Program-made: the position numbers and the translations under genes
Notes under the pieces: generated by a model
The model's input: only the letters and a program-made list of their open reading frames with translations
Told to the model about the DNA's origin: nothing
Databases searched by the model: none
Shown here: positions 46,683 to 54,813 of the stretch, piece after piece
How the letters are laid out: every line of letters begins with the position of its first letter
Numbering within the stretch: the stretch's first letter is position 1
Assembly (NCBI GenBank): GCA_017534835.1
Contig: JAFXVT010000009.1
Coordinates: 1 to 58,131 of the forward strand
From: Ruminococcus sp.
GTDB lineage: Bacteria; Bacillota; Clostridia; Oscillospirales; Ruminococcaceae
DNA length: 58,131 nt
Direction of reading: 5' to 3'

Positions 46683-46744
46683 ATGGCTATAAATACCTTT
46701 GCAAGAAAAGAGATAAAGTTCCTTCTCGATATGCAGCAGTATGA
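46628..46744 (+). CDS. possible 38-codon leader peptide overlapping the VTC gene
   Basis: The frame opens with GTG 7 nt after AAAGGAG and runs VKRQERSHVPLKLPCSRTYG onward to a TGA at 46742-46744, overlapping the first 62 nt of the VTC gene in another frame. The peptide is basic and has no membrane segment. Its ribosome site is better than that of the VTC gene, which is the only reason to propose it. It may be a coupling device rather than a functional peptide. Confidence 0.3.
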   Translation: MKRQERSHVPLKLPCSRTYGYKYLCKKRDKVPSRYAAV

Positions 46745-47474
46745 AACTCTCGTCCGGGAGATACATAAGTATATGGAGCCGGATAAATACTGCGTCGGCG
46801 GCAAGGAATACGGCATATACAATATATACTACGATACACCCGACGATTTCCTCATTCGTGAGTCACTTTCAAAACCGTACTACAAGGAGAAGATAAGACT
46901 GCGCAGCTACTACTCTCCTGCGTCGCCGGATTCGCTCGTTTTCCTTGAGATAAAGAAGAAGATAGGCGGCATCGTTACGAAGAGACGTGTCTCGATGACA
47001 CTCGATGAGAGCGCGGAGTATCTTGCAACACGCAGGAAGCCGGCTGCGAAAAAATATATCACAGGGCAGGTTTTCGCCGAGCTTGATGCCTTTCTCGACC
47101 ACTATCCCGTTCAGCCAAAGCAGTATATAAGCTATCAGAGAGAGGCTTTCTTCGGCAAGGACAACAGCGACTTCCGCCTCACCTTCGACAGGAAGATAAC
47201 CGAGCGCCGCTATGACCTCGGACTCGACTTCGAGAGCTACGGCAATCAGATAATCCTTCCCGACCAGCGCCTTATGGAGGTAAAGGTCGGCGATACGATG
47301 CCGGAATGGCTTATCCGTATGCTCTCGGACCTCGGCATATACAAGACCAGCTTCTCGAAGTACGGAAAGGCATACACCAATTTCGTGAAGGAGCAGGCAG
47401 CATCGAACAGCCGCATCTATATTTCAGGCATTTCGATGGTAAAGAACAATATCTTAGTGAACAGGAGTGTTTGA
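46683..47474 (+). CDS. VTC-domain protein (polyphosphate-polymerase-like)
   Basis: The 263-residue protein is a VTC/CYTH-type tunnel-fold domain. The N-terminus is FARKEIKFLLDMQQYETLV. Basic and acidic strands follow, including KIRLRSYYSPASPDSLVFLE (catalytic Arg/Lys pairs), IKKKIGGIVTKRR, TFDRKITERRYDL and LMEVKVGDTMPEWL (the metal-binding glutamate). In yeast Vtc4 this domain makes polyphosphate from ATP. Bacterial stand-alone versions occur beside DUF4956 proteins, as here. It has no membrane helix of its own. In-frame stops upstream fix the start at ATG 46683. It is followed after 2 nt by the DUF4956 gene. Confidence 0.88.
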   Translation: MAINTFARKEIKFLLDMQQYETLVREIHKYMEPDKYCVGGKEYGIYNIYYDTPDDFLIRESLSKPYYKEKIRLRSYYSPASPDSLVFLEIKKKIGGIVTKRRVSMTLDESAEYLATRRKPAAKKYITGQVFAELDAFLDHYPVQPKQYISYQREAFFGKDNSDFRLTFDRKITERRYDLGLDFESYGNQIILPDQRLMEVKVGDTMPEWLIRMLSDLGIYKTSFSKYGKAYTNFVKEQAASNSRIYISGISMVKNNILVNRSV

Positions 47475-47476
47475 AT

Positions 47477-48223
47477 ATGATGACAGCAGCAATGACATTT
47501 TTCGGAAATATACTCGAAGAAGTAAGTGACGACCCTTCGAGCATCTTCACCAACACCACATCTGATACGACAGTCGGTGCAGGACAGTTCTTCATATGCG
47601 TAGGCGCTGCCCTCGTCCTCGGCTTCCTCATAAGCCTCATCTACATAGTCACCCACCGCAAGGAGGGCTACTCGCAGAGCTACGTTATGACTATCATAAT
47701 GCTCCCGGCAATAATCGCGCTCATTCTTATCCTTATCAATTCCACCGCCGGAGCTCTTACGCTCGCCGGTGCATTCACACTCGTCAGATTCCGAAGCGTC
47801 GCCGGCGACCCGAAGGACATCGCCTACATCTTCTATGCAATGGCTACAGGCGTTGCGTGCGGTATCGGCTATATCGGATTTGCACTCGTATTCTTCATCG
47901 CTCTCGGTATCGTGATGTTCGTCCTCTCAGAGGTGAACTTCGGCGCTGCGAAGGCTAAGAATATGACACTCAAGATAACCATTCCCGAAAACCTCGATTA
48001 TCAGGGAGTTTTCGACCCCGTACTCGACAAGTACACCACATTCCACAAGCTCAGAAGAGTTAAGACAACGAACTTCGGCACACTTTTCGAGCTCATCTAC
48101 TCCGTTGACATCAAGGACGACATCGACCAGAAGAAGTTCATTGACGAGCTTCGCGCACTCAACGGCAATATGACCATTAACCTCGTATTCTTCAAGTATG
48201 ATGACAAGGTATACGAGAGCTGA
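47477..48223 (+). CDS. DUF4956 membrane protein
   Basis: The 248-residue protein has a short N-terminus, four membrane helices (about residues 35-60, 70-90, 95-115 and 125-155) and a cytoplasmic ferredoxin-like C-terminal domain. The signature GALTLAGAFTLVRFRSVAGD, followed by IAYIFYAMATGVACGIGY, is typical of DUF4956. Members stand next to VTC-domain genes and are thought to work with them at the membrane. The start is ATG 47477, 9 nt after CAGGAG. Translation is probably coupled to the VTC gene. Confidence 0.9.
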   Translation: MMTAAMTFFGNILEEVSDDPSSIFTNTTSDTTVGAGQFFICVGAALVLGFLISLIYIVTHRKEGYSQSYVMTIIMLPAIIALILILINSTAGALTLAGAFTLVRFRSVAGDPKDIAYIFYAMATGVACGIGYIGFALVFFIALGIVMFVLSEVNFGAAKAKNMTLKITIPENLDYQGVFDPVLDKYTTFHKLRRVKTTNFGTLFELIYSVDIKDDIDQKKFIDELRALNGNMTINLVFFKYDDKVYES

Positions 48224-48236
48224 TAAAGACTGATCA

Positions 48237-48301
48237 CCCCCCCTTAAATATAATTACCCCCCCTATGGAGCTTGTCAGACCGGATAGTGCAGGTCTGACA
48301 A
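48237..48301 (+). repeat. paired C7 tracts followed by a perfect stem-loop
   Basis: Two runs of seven C (48237-48243 and 48257-48263) are separated by TTAAATATAATTA. A perfect 10-bp hairpin follows, TTGTCAGACC (48272-48281)/GGTCTGACAA (48292-48301), without a T-run. It lies between the DUF4956 gene and the lipoprotein gene. It could be an mRNA-processing or stability element; the C-tracts are prone to slippage. Confidence 0.6.
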
Positions 48302-48328
48302 TTTCCGTATATACGAAGGAGAATTGCT

Positions 48329-49702
48329 ATGGATCACAGAAGGATAATTGCAGCGGCGGCAGTGCTCGCTATGGCAGCATCGGCGGTTTCGTGCGGAAGT
48401 GATGCCGGCGAAAGCAAGGCCGAGACAACATCGGCAGTTACAGTTGAAGAGGAGACGGAAGAGACCACAAAGACTGAAGAAAAATCGGCGAACGACGAGA
48501 AAAAGTCCGAAAAAACAACTGCAAAGACTGACGCCAAAACATCTGAAAAGACCACCGCTGCTAAGTCGGCGACTACAACAAAAGCTGCCTCCGGCAGCAC
48601 CGGCAGCACATCGGGCGGAAGCGCGTCAGGCGGAAATTCCTCCGGCGGCAGTTCGTCCGGCGGCAGCTCCTCCGGCGGAAATTCGTCCGGCTCGGCTCAG
48701 ACTAATGCGGCTTCCGGCGGCGGACAGACCTCCTCAGAGACTACTCCTGCGGCTGAAGAAGAGGTAAAGGAATATACGGCTGAGATAACTCTCGGAAGCT
48801 CTCCTAAGGTGACCGGAAGCAATGTCACTGTTGACGGCACTGTTGTTACAATAACAGCAGGAGGTGACTATATCTTCACCGGAAGTGTGGATAACGGTCA
48901 GATATGCGTTGATACAGGCGTTTCCGAGGACAAGGTGACAGTTGTTCTGAACGGTGTCACTATCACCAACACGTCAGCGCCTGCGATCTTCATAAGAGAA
49001 GCAAAGCGCTGTACCATAAAGCCGAAGGAGGGCTCAGTGAATACTCTTGAGAGCGGCGTGGAAAAGAAGGGCGTCAAGGATACCGGTGTCATCTTCTCGA
49101 ACGATACAGTCAGACTCAAAGGAAACGGCGAGCTCAACATAAAAGCCACCGCCTCTCACGGCATCAACAGCGACGATGATGTTGTCATAGAGAGCGGTAC
49201 TTACAACATTGATTCACGCAAGTCCGGCATAATCGCGAACGTTGGCGTTACGCTCAACGGAGGCAAGGTCAATATTACCGGCGGAACGAACGGCATCAAG
49301 GCGAAGGGCGATGAAGATGCTGTGGGTACTGTCACTATAAACGGCGGTGCTATGTATGTTTCCGGCGGCACTAAAGAGGAAAAGCACTCGATATACGCAG
49401 CTGAGTTCAACTATGCAGGCGGTACGGTCTTTGCCGCAGGAAACAAGTTCACACAGCCTACAACTTCGGCAGCTCCCTATGCCGGATTCGGCTTCAAGAA
49501 CGGTGGAGCTGCCGGAAGTGAGCTCAGATTCTACGTCAACGGCATCGAAAAAGGCTCGCTCACACCTCATATGGACTTTATGTCAGCGGTGATGTTCCTG
49601 CCTGATCTGTGCGTTGGAGACACGGTGTCTGTCTTTGTCGACGGGAACAGTATGGGCGATTTTGAGATCACAGGCACAAAAAATGAATTCGTTGTAGGAT
49701 AA
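48329..49702 (+). CDS. secreted beta-helix lipoprotein (DUF4353 / Cthe_2159-like carbohydrate-binding)
   Basis: The 457-residue protein has a lipoprotein signal (lipobox SAVSC, Cys about 22). A Thr/Lys/Glu tract leads to a very Ser/Gly-rich spacer (about 90-130) that could cross the wall. A parallel beta-helix domain follows, with repeating NG/GG turns such as VTVVLNGVTITNTSAPAI, NDTVRLKGNGELNI, NSDDDVVIESGTYNI and GVTLNGGKVNITGGTNGIKA. This matches the DUF4353 family, whose Clostridium thermocellum member Cthe_2159 binds cellulose and acidic sugars with calcium. The start ATG 48329 has GAAGGAG upstream. It follows the VTC-DUF4956 pair, a recurring neighbourhood in clostridia. Confidence 0.88.
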   Translation: MDHRRIIAAAAVLAMAASAVSCGSDAGESKAETTSAVTVEEETEETTKTEEKSANDEKKSEKTTAKTDAKTSEKTTAAKSATTTKAASGSTGSTSGGSASGGNSSGGSSSGGSSSGGNSSGSAQTNAASGGGQTSSETTPAAEEEVKEYTAEITLGSSPKVTGSNVTVDGTVVTITAGGDYIFTGSVDNGQICVDTGVSEDKVTVVLNGVTITNTSAPAIFIREAKRCTIKPKEGSVNTLESGVEKKGVKDTGVIFSNDTVRLKGNGELNIKATASHGINSDDDVVIESGTYNIDSRKSGIIANVGVTLNGGKVNITGGTNGIKAKGDEDAVGTVTINGGAMYVSGGTKEEKHSIYAAEFNYAGGTVFAAGNKFTQPTTSAAPYAGFGFKNGGAAGSELRFYVNGIEKGSLTPHMDFMSAVMFLPDLCVGDTVSVFVDGNSMGDFEITGTKNEFVVG

Positions 49703-49717
49703 TTGACGATACATCAG

Positions 49718-49753
49718 CCGCAGAGGAGCAGAAGTTCCTCTGCGGTTTTTTTG
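49718..49753 (+). terminator. terminator after the beta-helix lipoprotein gene
   Basis: CCGCAGAGGA pairs with TCCTCTGCGG, followed by TTTTTTTG. Confidence 0.9.
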
Positions 49754-49979
49754 AGGGTATCGACATTTGATAGACGGCTGAGAGGAATTGTAAATACAAA
49801 ATGTGAATATTGTTTTATCATTTTTGAAACAGAGTCATAACAACTTATGAACAGCCAATTTATATTAATAAACGGTTAACGTGAAGCAACAGCAAACTTA
49901 TTAACGAAAAATTAACAATAAAAACGGCGAAAAACAGGTGAAAAGTACACTATATTTAAGTTATGTGTATATATGTATA

Positions 49980-50008
49980 TTGTCAAGAGCTGTCTTTTGC
50001 AATATAAT
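49980..50008 (+). promoter_or_regulatory. promoter of the candidate 50-kb RNA
   Basis: TTGTCA (49980-49985), 17-nt spacer, TATAAT (50003-50008). From 49754 to 49979 the DNA is A+T-rich, and I see no gene in it. Confidence 0.65.
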
Positions 50009-50014
50009 AAATAC

Positions 50015-50270
50015 AGCATTTGAAGAAAATTGGTATTCAGTATCAAGTACCCTCCCCTCTCATGTGCTTGATACTGGATATTAATTCAACTGCTCGCCAT
50101 AGAAAAAGAATTAGTTTTTTCTTAAAACTAATCCCTTTCATTTGTAATTTTTTCATGTTTTCTATTCTCAATAACTTATTTTAACTATATCTATGGCTCG
50201 GTCCAACAGTGCTAAACGATTTTACAATCGTACGGACCGCATTCGCACCTCGCAAGGGGTGCATTTTTTT
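50015..50270 (+). ncRNA. candidate structured non-coding RNA of about 255 nt
   Basis: The stretch has a promoter, a terminator and no plausible protein. Its 5' part forms a 17-bp stem, 50031-50047 with 50067-50083 (core CAGTATCAAG/CTTGATACTG), presenting a C-rich loop TACCCTCCCCTCTCATGTG. Next are GCCATAG (50095-50103 region) pairing with CTATGGC (50191-50197), which encloses an A/U hairpin ATTAGTTTT/AAAACTAAT; a nested stem CGGTCC/GGACCG with inner ACGAT/ATCGT (50199-50239); and the terminator. A C-rich loop in Firmicutes often binds ribosome sites. I do not recognise the family, and 6S RNA is not convincingly matched. Confidence 0.5.
50245..50270 (+). terminator. terminator of the candidate RNA
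   Basis: GCACCTC-gcaa-GGGGTGC followed by ATTTTTTT. Confidence 0.85.
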
Positions 50271-50307
50271 AGCTTCAAAAACTTGCAAACTTTATTATAT
50301 AATCCGC

Positions 50308-50336
50308 TTGACAAATTATATAAACAATGCTATAAT
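50308..50336 (+). promoter_or_regulatory. promoter of the RHH gene
   Basis: TTGACA (50308-50313), 17-nt spacer, TATAAT (50331-50336), exact consensus, only about 20 nt before the start codon. Confidence 0.9.
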
Positions 50337-50359
50337 TGACTTGAAGGAGGCGAGAAGAG

Positions 50360-51004
50360 TTGAAGAAGAGCGTTTACAGCATCGTTCTGATGGACGATGT
50401 GATAAAAGCGGTCGACGAGCAGGCGTACAGAATGGGGACGAGCCGCTCGAACCTGATAAACCAGATACTTGCACAGCACCTTTCCTGCACTACGCCGGAA
50501 ATGCGTATGCGCGACATCTTCGGCAACCTTGAGGAGCTTATCGGCGAGGCTATGCAGATACAGCAGCAGCGCTCGGCTTCGCTCCTGACGATGAGGTCGG
50601 CGCTGGACTACAAGTATCACCCGACGATATGCTACAAGGTCGAGCTCGAACGTGCTCCGGACGAGTATCTCGGTACGCTGAAGGTGCAGATACGGACGCA
50701 GAGCAGACGGCTTCGCGAGATATTCGACAGCTTCTTCGTGCAGCGTGTCCGGAAGGAGTCAGAGCAGCTCATGCGCGCCGGATACGAATATCCCGAATGG
50801 AAGCTGAGCCCCGGCTGCTTCACGCGCAGGCTCATTAATTCGGGCGAGTACACGGATGACCGCATAGGCGAGGCGATAGCACAGTACATCAATGACCTCA
50901 ATTATGCGATACAGGTCTATTTTTCAGCTCCCGGCGAGCTGATGACAGACGGCGATGAGCTTATGTCGCGCTACACCAGAATGCTGAGCCGTTTCATCGT
51001 GTAG
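50360..51004 (+). CDS. ribbon-helix-helix protein with a helical C-terminal domain, unknown role
   Basis: The 214-residue protein opens with a CopG/Arc-like ribbon-helix-helix pattern, KSVYSIVLMDDVIKAVDEQA followed by YRMGTSRSNLINQILAQHLS. A second domain of about 160 residues has mixed helices (AMQIQQQRSASLLTMRSALD, LREIFDSFFVQRVRKESEQL, AQYINDLNYAIQVYF). The RHH part suggests DNA binding as a dimer; the second part has no family that I know. Translation starts at TTG 50360, 9 nt after a perfect AAGGAGG. It lies between the candidate RNA and clpB and has a very short leader. Confidence 0.75.
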   Translation: MKKSVYSIVLMDDVIKAVDEQAYRMGTSRSNLINQILAQHLSCTTPEMRMRDIFGNLEELIGEAMQIQQQRSASLLTMRSALDYKYHPTICYKVELERAPDEYLGTLKVQIRTQSRRLREIFDSFFVQRVRKESEQLMRAGYEYPEWKLSPGCFTRRLINSGEYTDDRIGEAIAQYINDLNYAIQVYFSAPGELMTDGDELMSRYTRMLSRFIV

Positions 51005-51075
51005 TTACAACTTTGGATAATTACCGCTGATAATGTAAAATTTATAAGTACAAATAAAGAACGGAGGAAATCAAT

Positions 51076-53676
51076 ATGAATGCAGAGAAATTCACACAGA
51101 GGTCCGCAGATGCCGTAAGAAAGGCGCAGAGTATCGCAGTTATGCAGTCGAACAATGTCATCGAGCCGATACACCTGCTGTCTGGTCTGCTGAAGCAGGA
51201 GAACGGTCTTATACCGCAGCTGCTGAAGAAAATGAATATAGATACCGACATCTTTGACGGCGAGGTCGATAAGAAGATAGCTCTGCTCCCGAAGGTCACG
51301 GGCAGCGGCAGAAGCAGTAATATCGGCATTTCCGTCGAGGGCGACCGCATTCTCACGAATGCTGAGAGCATAGCGGACAATATGAAGGACGAGTTCGTGT
51401 CCGTCGAGCACATCATGCTCTCGCTCATCGACTGCAAGGACAGAGATGTTTCTGCTCTGTTCCGTACATTTAATATTACACGCGACCCGTTCCTGAGTGC
51501 GCTGATGTCCGTTCGCGGAAATACACGTGTAACGTCCGAGAATCCCGAGGACACCTACGATGTGCTGAAGAAGTACGGTCAGGAGCTTGTCGGTCTCGCA
51601 CGCAGAAACAAGCTCGACCCTGTTATAGGGCGTGACAGCGAGATACGAAACGTTATCCGTATCCTCTCGCGCAAGACCAAGAACAACCCCGTTCTCATCG
51701 GTGAGCCCGGTGTCGGAAAAACTGCCATAGCTGAGGGACTTGCCCTGCGTATCGTGGCAGGAGATGTACCGGACAGCTTAAAGGACAGAAAGGTGTTCTC
51801 GCTCGATATGGGCGCTCTTGTTGCAGGTGCGAAGTTCCGCGGAGAATTCGAGGAGCGTCTCAAAGCTGTGCTCAACGAGATAAAGAACAGCAACGGTCAG
51901 ATACTTCTCTTTATAGATGAGCTTCACACCATCGTCGGCGCAGGAAAATCAGACGGCGCAATGGATGCCGGAAATCTCCTCAAGCCTATGCTTGCGAGAG
52001 GTGAGCTCCACTGCATCGGTGCAACGACGCTCAACGAGTACCGCCAGTACATCGAAAAGGACCCGGCTCTTGAACGCCGTTTCCAGCCTGTGCTTGTAAA
52101 TGAGCCTACCGTTGAGGATACCATCTCGATCCTCCGCGGACTCAAGGAGCGCTATGAGGTCTTCCACGGCGTCAAGATAAGCGATAATGCGCTGATCTCA
52201 GCAGCTGTGCTCTCTAACAGATACATCACCGACCGCTTCCTCCCGGACAAGGCGATAGACCTCATCGACGAGGCTTGCGCAACCATCCGCACGGAAATGG
52301 ATTCGATGCCGACCGAGCTCGATGTTATCTCGCGCAAGATAGTTCAGCTCGAAATAGAGGAGGCTGCCCTTAAAAAGGAGAGTGACAATATCTCGCAGGA
52401 GCACCTCGCAGAGATACAGAAGGAGCTCTCGGATCTCCGTGCTAAATTTGACGCGATGAAGGCTAAATGGCAGAACGAAAAGACCGATATTTCGGCAGTC
52501 CAGAAGCTGCGTGAGGAGCTTGAGGCTGTGAATGCACAGATCGAGCAGGCTGAGCGCGAATACGACCTCAACAAGGCGGCAGAGCTCAAATACGGCAGAC
52601 TTCCTCAGCTGAAAAAGCAGCTCGAGGAGCTTGAACAGAAGGCTGAGGAGGATATGAAGGGCGAAAAGCTCCTGCGCGACAGAGTTACCGACGACGAGAT
52701 AGCAAAGATAGTATGCCGCTGGACAGGCATTCCCGTTGCGAAGCTGATGGAGGGCGAGAAGGAGAAGGTGCTCCACCTCGGCGAGCTGCTCCACAAGCGT
52801 GTTATCGGTCAGGACGAAGCCGTTGAGAAGGTCAGCGAGGCGATACTGCGCTCGCGTGCAGGTATACAGGCACCCGGCAGACCTATCGGGTCGTTTATGT
52901 TCCTCGGACCTACAGGTGTCGGCAAGACCGAGCTTGCAAAGGCTCTCTCGGAGATACTCTTCGATGACGAGAAGAACATCATACGCATAGATATGAGCGA
53001 ATATATGGAGAAATTCAGCGTGAGCCGTCTCATCGGAGCGCCTCCCGGATACGTCGGCTATGACGAGGGCGGTCAGCTCACGGAGGCAGTACGCCGCAAG
53101 CCCTATTCCGTTGTTCTCTTCGATGAGATAGAGAAGGCTCACCCGGATGTGTTCAATATCCTGCTTCAGGTGCTCGATGACGGAAGGATAACCGATTCTC
53201 AGGGCAGAACTGTCGATTTCAAGAACACGATAATCATTCTCACATCGAACCTCGGAAGTCCGTACATCCTCGAAGGTATCGGCGAGGACGGCAATATCAC
53301 TGATGAGGCGAAGGAAAAGGTCGAGGCACTGCTGAAAAAGCAGTTCCGTCCGGAGTTCCTCAACCGTCTCGATGAGATAATATTCTACAAGCCGCTCACC
53401 AAGAACGAGATAATGAACATCGTAGACCTTATGCTCGCAGACCTTCAGAAGCGTCTTGATGACAAGCACATACGTATAAATGTCAGCGAAGAAGCCAAGA
53501 ATTATATCGTGGACTGCGGATATGACCCGAACTTCGGTGCAAGACCGCTGCGCCGCTTCATTCAGAGCAGGGTAGAGACTCTCATCGCGAAGAAGCTGAT
53601 AGGCAGTGACCTCTCCGCAGGCGATGTAATAGATGTTGACCTCACGGACGGTGTCCTCACGGCAGAAAAGGGATAA
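51076..53676 (+). CDS. clpB: ATP-dependent disaggregase ClpB
   Basis: ClpB is the AAA+ hexamer that pulls proteins out of aggregates with DnaK. The 866-residue protein has the Clp-N double repeat (1-150), the first ATPase module with Walker A GEPGVGKT at about 209 and Walker [15 protein letters not shown], and a coiled-coil middle domain of about 120 residues (410-530). That length separates ClpB from ClpC. The second module has GPTGVGKT at about 611 and [16 protein letters not shown], followed by the C-terminal domain. The ATG at 51076 has GGAGG upstream. A weak promoter, TTGGAT-17-TAAAAT (51013-51041), precedes it. Unlike htpG, there is no CIRCE element here. Confidence 0.95.
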   Translation: MNAEKFTQRSADAVRKAQSIAVMQSNNVIEPIHLLSGLLKQENGLIPQLLKKMNIDTDIFDGEVDKKIALLPKVTGSGRSSNIGISVEGDRILTNAESIADNMKDEFVSVEHIMLSLIDCKDRDVSALFRTFNITRDPFLSALMSVRGNTRVTSENPEDTYDVLKKYGQELVGLARRNKLDPVIGRDSEIRNVIRILSRKTKNNPVLIGEPGVGKTAIAEGLALRIVAGDVPDSLKDRKVFSLDMGALVAGAKFRGEFEERLKAVLNEIKNSNGQILLFIDELHTIVGAGKSDGAMDAGNLLKPMLARGELHCIGATTLNEYRQYIEKDPALERRFQPVLVNEPTVEDTISILRGLKERYEVFHGVKISDNALISAAVLSNRYITDRFLPDKAIDLIDEACATIRTEMDSMPTELDVISRKIVQLEIEEAALKKESDNISQEHLAEIQKELSDLRAKFDAMKAKWQNEKTDISAVQKLREELEAVNAQIEQAEREYDLNKAAELKYGRLPQLKKQLEELEQKAEEDMKGEKLLRDRVTDDEIAKIVCRWTGIPVAKLMEGEKEKVLHLGELLHKRVIGQDEAVEKVSEAILRSRAGIQAPGRPIGSFMFLGPTGVGKTELAKALSEILFDDEKNIIRIDMSEYMEKFSVSRLIGAPPGYVGYDEGGQLTEAVRRKPYSVVLFDEIEKAHPDVFNILLQVLDDGRITDSQGRTVDFKNTIIILTSNLGSPYILEGIGEDGNITDEAKEKVEALLKKQFRPEFLNRLDEIIFYKPLTKNEIMNIVDLMLADLQKRLDDKHIRINVSEEAKNYIVDCGYDPNFGARPLRRFIQSRVETLIAKKLIGSDLSAGDVIDVDLTDGVLTAEKG

Positions 53677-53891
53677 ATGGTGTCCTCCAGCCGGTTTGAC
53701 GGGGAAAAGTTGCCTTCGGTTTACAGTTTATGAGTCCTGCTTTTCAGCCGGCGGGCTCAGCGTAAAGCGCGTCATTTCATCGTTTGCGGCACATCACAAC
53801 GGTAAATAGCCAAAAACTATGGTCGAAATCTATAAAAAGCAGCCTGCAAAAGGCGTAGAATCGGTCGAAATGTCTTTTTTTCGCAAATTCC
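53677..53891. other. intergenic stretch between clpB and the HU gene
   Basis: No convincing gene, RNA or terminator is visible in this 215-nt stretch. A short direct repeat GGTCGAAAT occurs twice (about 53821 and 53863), and a partial palindrome CAGCCGGCGGGCT lies near 53747. Confidence 0.5.
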
Positions 53892-53920
53892 TTGACAAAT
53901 CGGGATAAAAGGTATATAAT
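53892..53920 (+). promoter_or_regulatory. promoter of the HU gene
   Basis: TTGACA (53892-53897), 17-nt spacer, TATAAT (53915-53920), exact consensus. Confidence 0.92.
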
Positions 53921-53956
53921 GCAAATATAAATTTTATAAAAATGGAGGATACAGAT

Positions 53957-54232
53957 ATGACAAAAACTGAACTTATCAGTGTTGTTGCTGAAAAGACTGA
54001 CTTCAGCAAGAAGAACGCAGAGGTTGCTGTAAAGGCTGTTATCGAGGCTATCACAGAGGCTCTCGCAAGCGGTGAGAAGGTTGCTCTCGTTGGCTTTGGT
54101 ACATTCGAGGTTCGTGACAGAAAGGCTAAACAGGTTATCAATCCTCAGACAAAGAAGAAGATGACTGCTCCTGCTTCTAAGGCTCCTGCTTTCAAGGCTG
54201 GTCAGGCTCTCAAGAACGCTGTTAACAAGTAA
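53957..54232 (+). CDS. hup: DNA-binding protein HU
   Basis: HU is the small histone-like dimer that bends and compacts DNA. The 91-residue protein matches throughout: MTKTELISVVAEKTDFSKKN, the helix region VIEAITEALASGEKVALVGF, GTFEVRDRKAKQVINPQT with the minor-groove arm containing the conserved INPQT proline, and the C-terminal APAFKAGQALKNAVNK. The start is ATG 53957, 6 nt after GGAGG. The next gene, 20 nt downstream, encodes an H1-like protein and is surely on the same transcript. Confidence 0.96.
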   Translation: MTKTELISVVAEKTDFSKKNAEVAVKAVIEAITEALASGEKVALVGFGTFEVRDRKAKQVINPQTKKKMTAPASKAPAFKAGQALKNAVNK

Positions 54233-54252
54233 TCTAACGGAGGTAAATTATC

Positions 54253-54633
54253 ATGGCTGATGCTAAGAAGACTGAAAAGGCAGTAGAGACTGCTGCAGAG
54301 GTTAAGGCTCCTGCTAAGAGAACTGCTGCAAAGAAGACAGCTGAGAAGAAGACAGCTGAGAAGAAGGCTGCTGCTCCCAAGAAGGCTGCTGCTCCCAAGA
54401 AGACAGCTGAGAAGAAGGCTGCTGCTCCCAAGAGAGCTGCTGCAAAGAAGACTGCTGCTACAGTATATGTACAGTATCTCGGTGCTGAGCTCACAACAGA
54501 GGCTATCGTTGCAAAGGCTATCGATGACGCTGCTATCAAGGCTCCCAAGACTGTTAATGTATATGTAAAGCCTGAGGAAAACAAGGTTTACTACGTTATT
54601 GACGGTAAAGAGGGAAGTTTCTTCCTCGTTTGA
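54253..54633 (+). CDS. histone-H1-like protein with DUF6465-type C-terminal domain
   Basis: The 126-residue protein has an N-terminal tail (to about residue 68) built of Lys/Ala/Pro words, such as KKTAEKKAAAPKKAAAPKKT, which resembles histone H1 tails and bacterial H1-like proteins. A compact C-terminal part reads VYVQYLGAELTTEAIVAKAI, then KTVNVYVKPEENKVYYVIDG. The latter is the DUF6465 pattern found in clostridia. Co-transcription with HU makes a role in packing or protecting the nucleoid likely, which is inference. A strong AACGGAGG precedes the ATG at 54253. Confidence 0.8.
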   Translation: MADAKKTEKAVETAAEVKAPAKRTAAKKTAEKKTAEKKAAAPKKAAAPKKTAEKKAAAPKRAAAKKTAATVYVQYLGAELTTEAIVAKAIDDAAIKAPKTVNVYVKPEENKVYYVIDGKEGSFFLV

Positions 54634-54650
54634 TTTAGATTATATTGAAA

Positions 54651-54684
54651 AGAGCTGTACGGTCATGCCGTGCAGCTCTTTTGA
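54651..54684 (+). terminator. terminator of the HU operon
   Basis: AGAGCTGtACGG-tcatg-CCGTgCAGCTCT followed by TTTGATT. Confidence 0.88.
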
Positions 54685-54704
54685 TTATGCGGAAACGAAA
54701 CAGA

Positions 54705-54742
54705 AAAGGGTGCCCTCTCAGAAAAAGGGCACCCTTTATTAT
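54705..54742. terminator. second terminator, symmetric
   Basis: AAAGGGTGCCCT pairs with AGGGCACCCTTT, with T- and A-rich flanks on both sides. It can back up the HU terminator and end transcripts of the convergent AraC-type gene. Confidence 0.8.
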
Positions 54743-54813
54743 ACATCAGCGGAAGCTGTGGGCTGGTGAGCTGCAAAGCAGCGGTGCATACCCGCCAGAC
54801 CGTGAGAACGCGA

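Noticed and set aside
50015-50270. 6S RNA (ssrS)
   Set aside because: The fold is a string of separate hairpins rather than one long rod with a central bubble, so I leave it unnamed.
51005-51075. CIRCE or CtsR operator at clpB
   Set aside because: No TTAGCACTC/GAGTGCTAA arms and no tandem GGTCAAA-type heptads are present.
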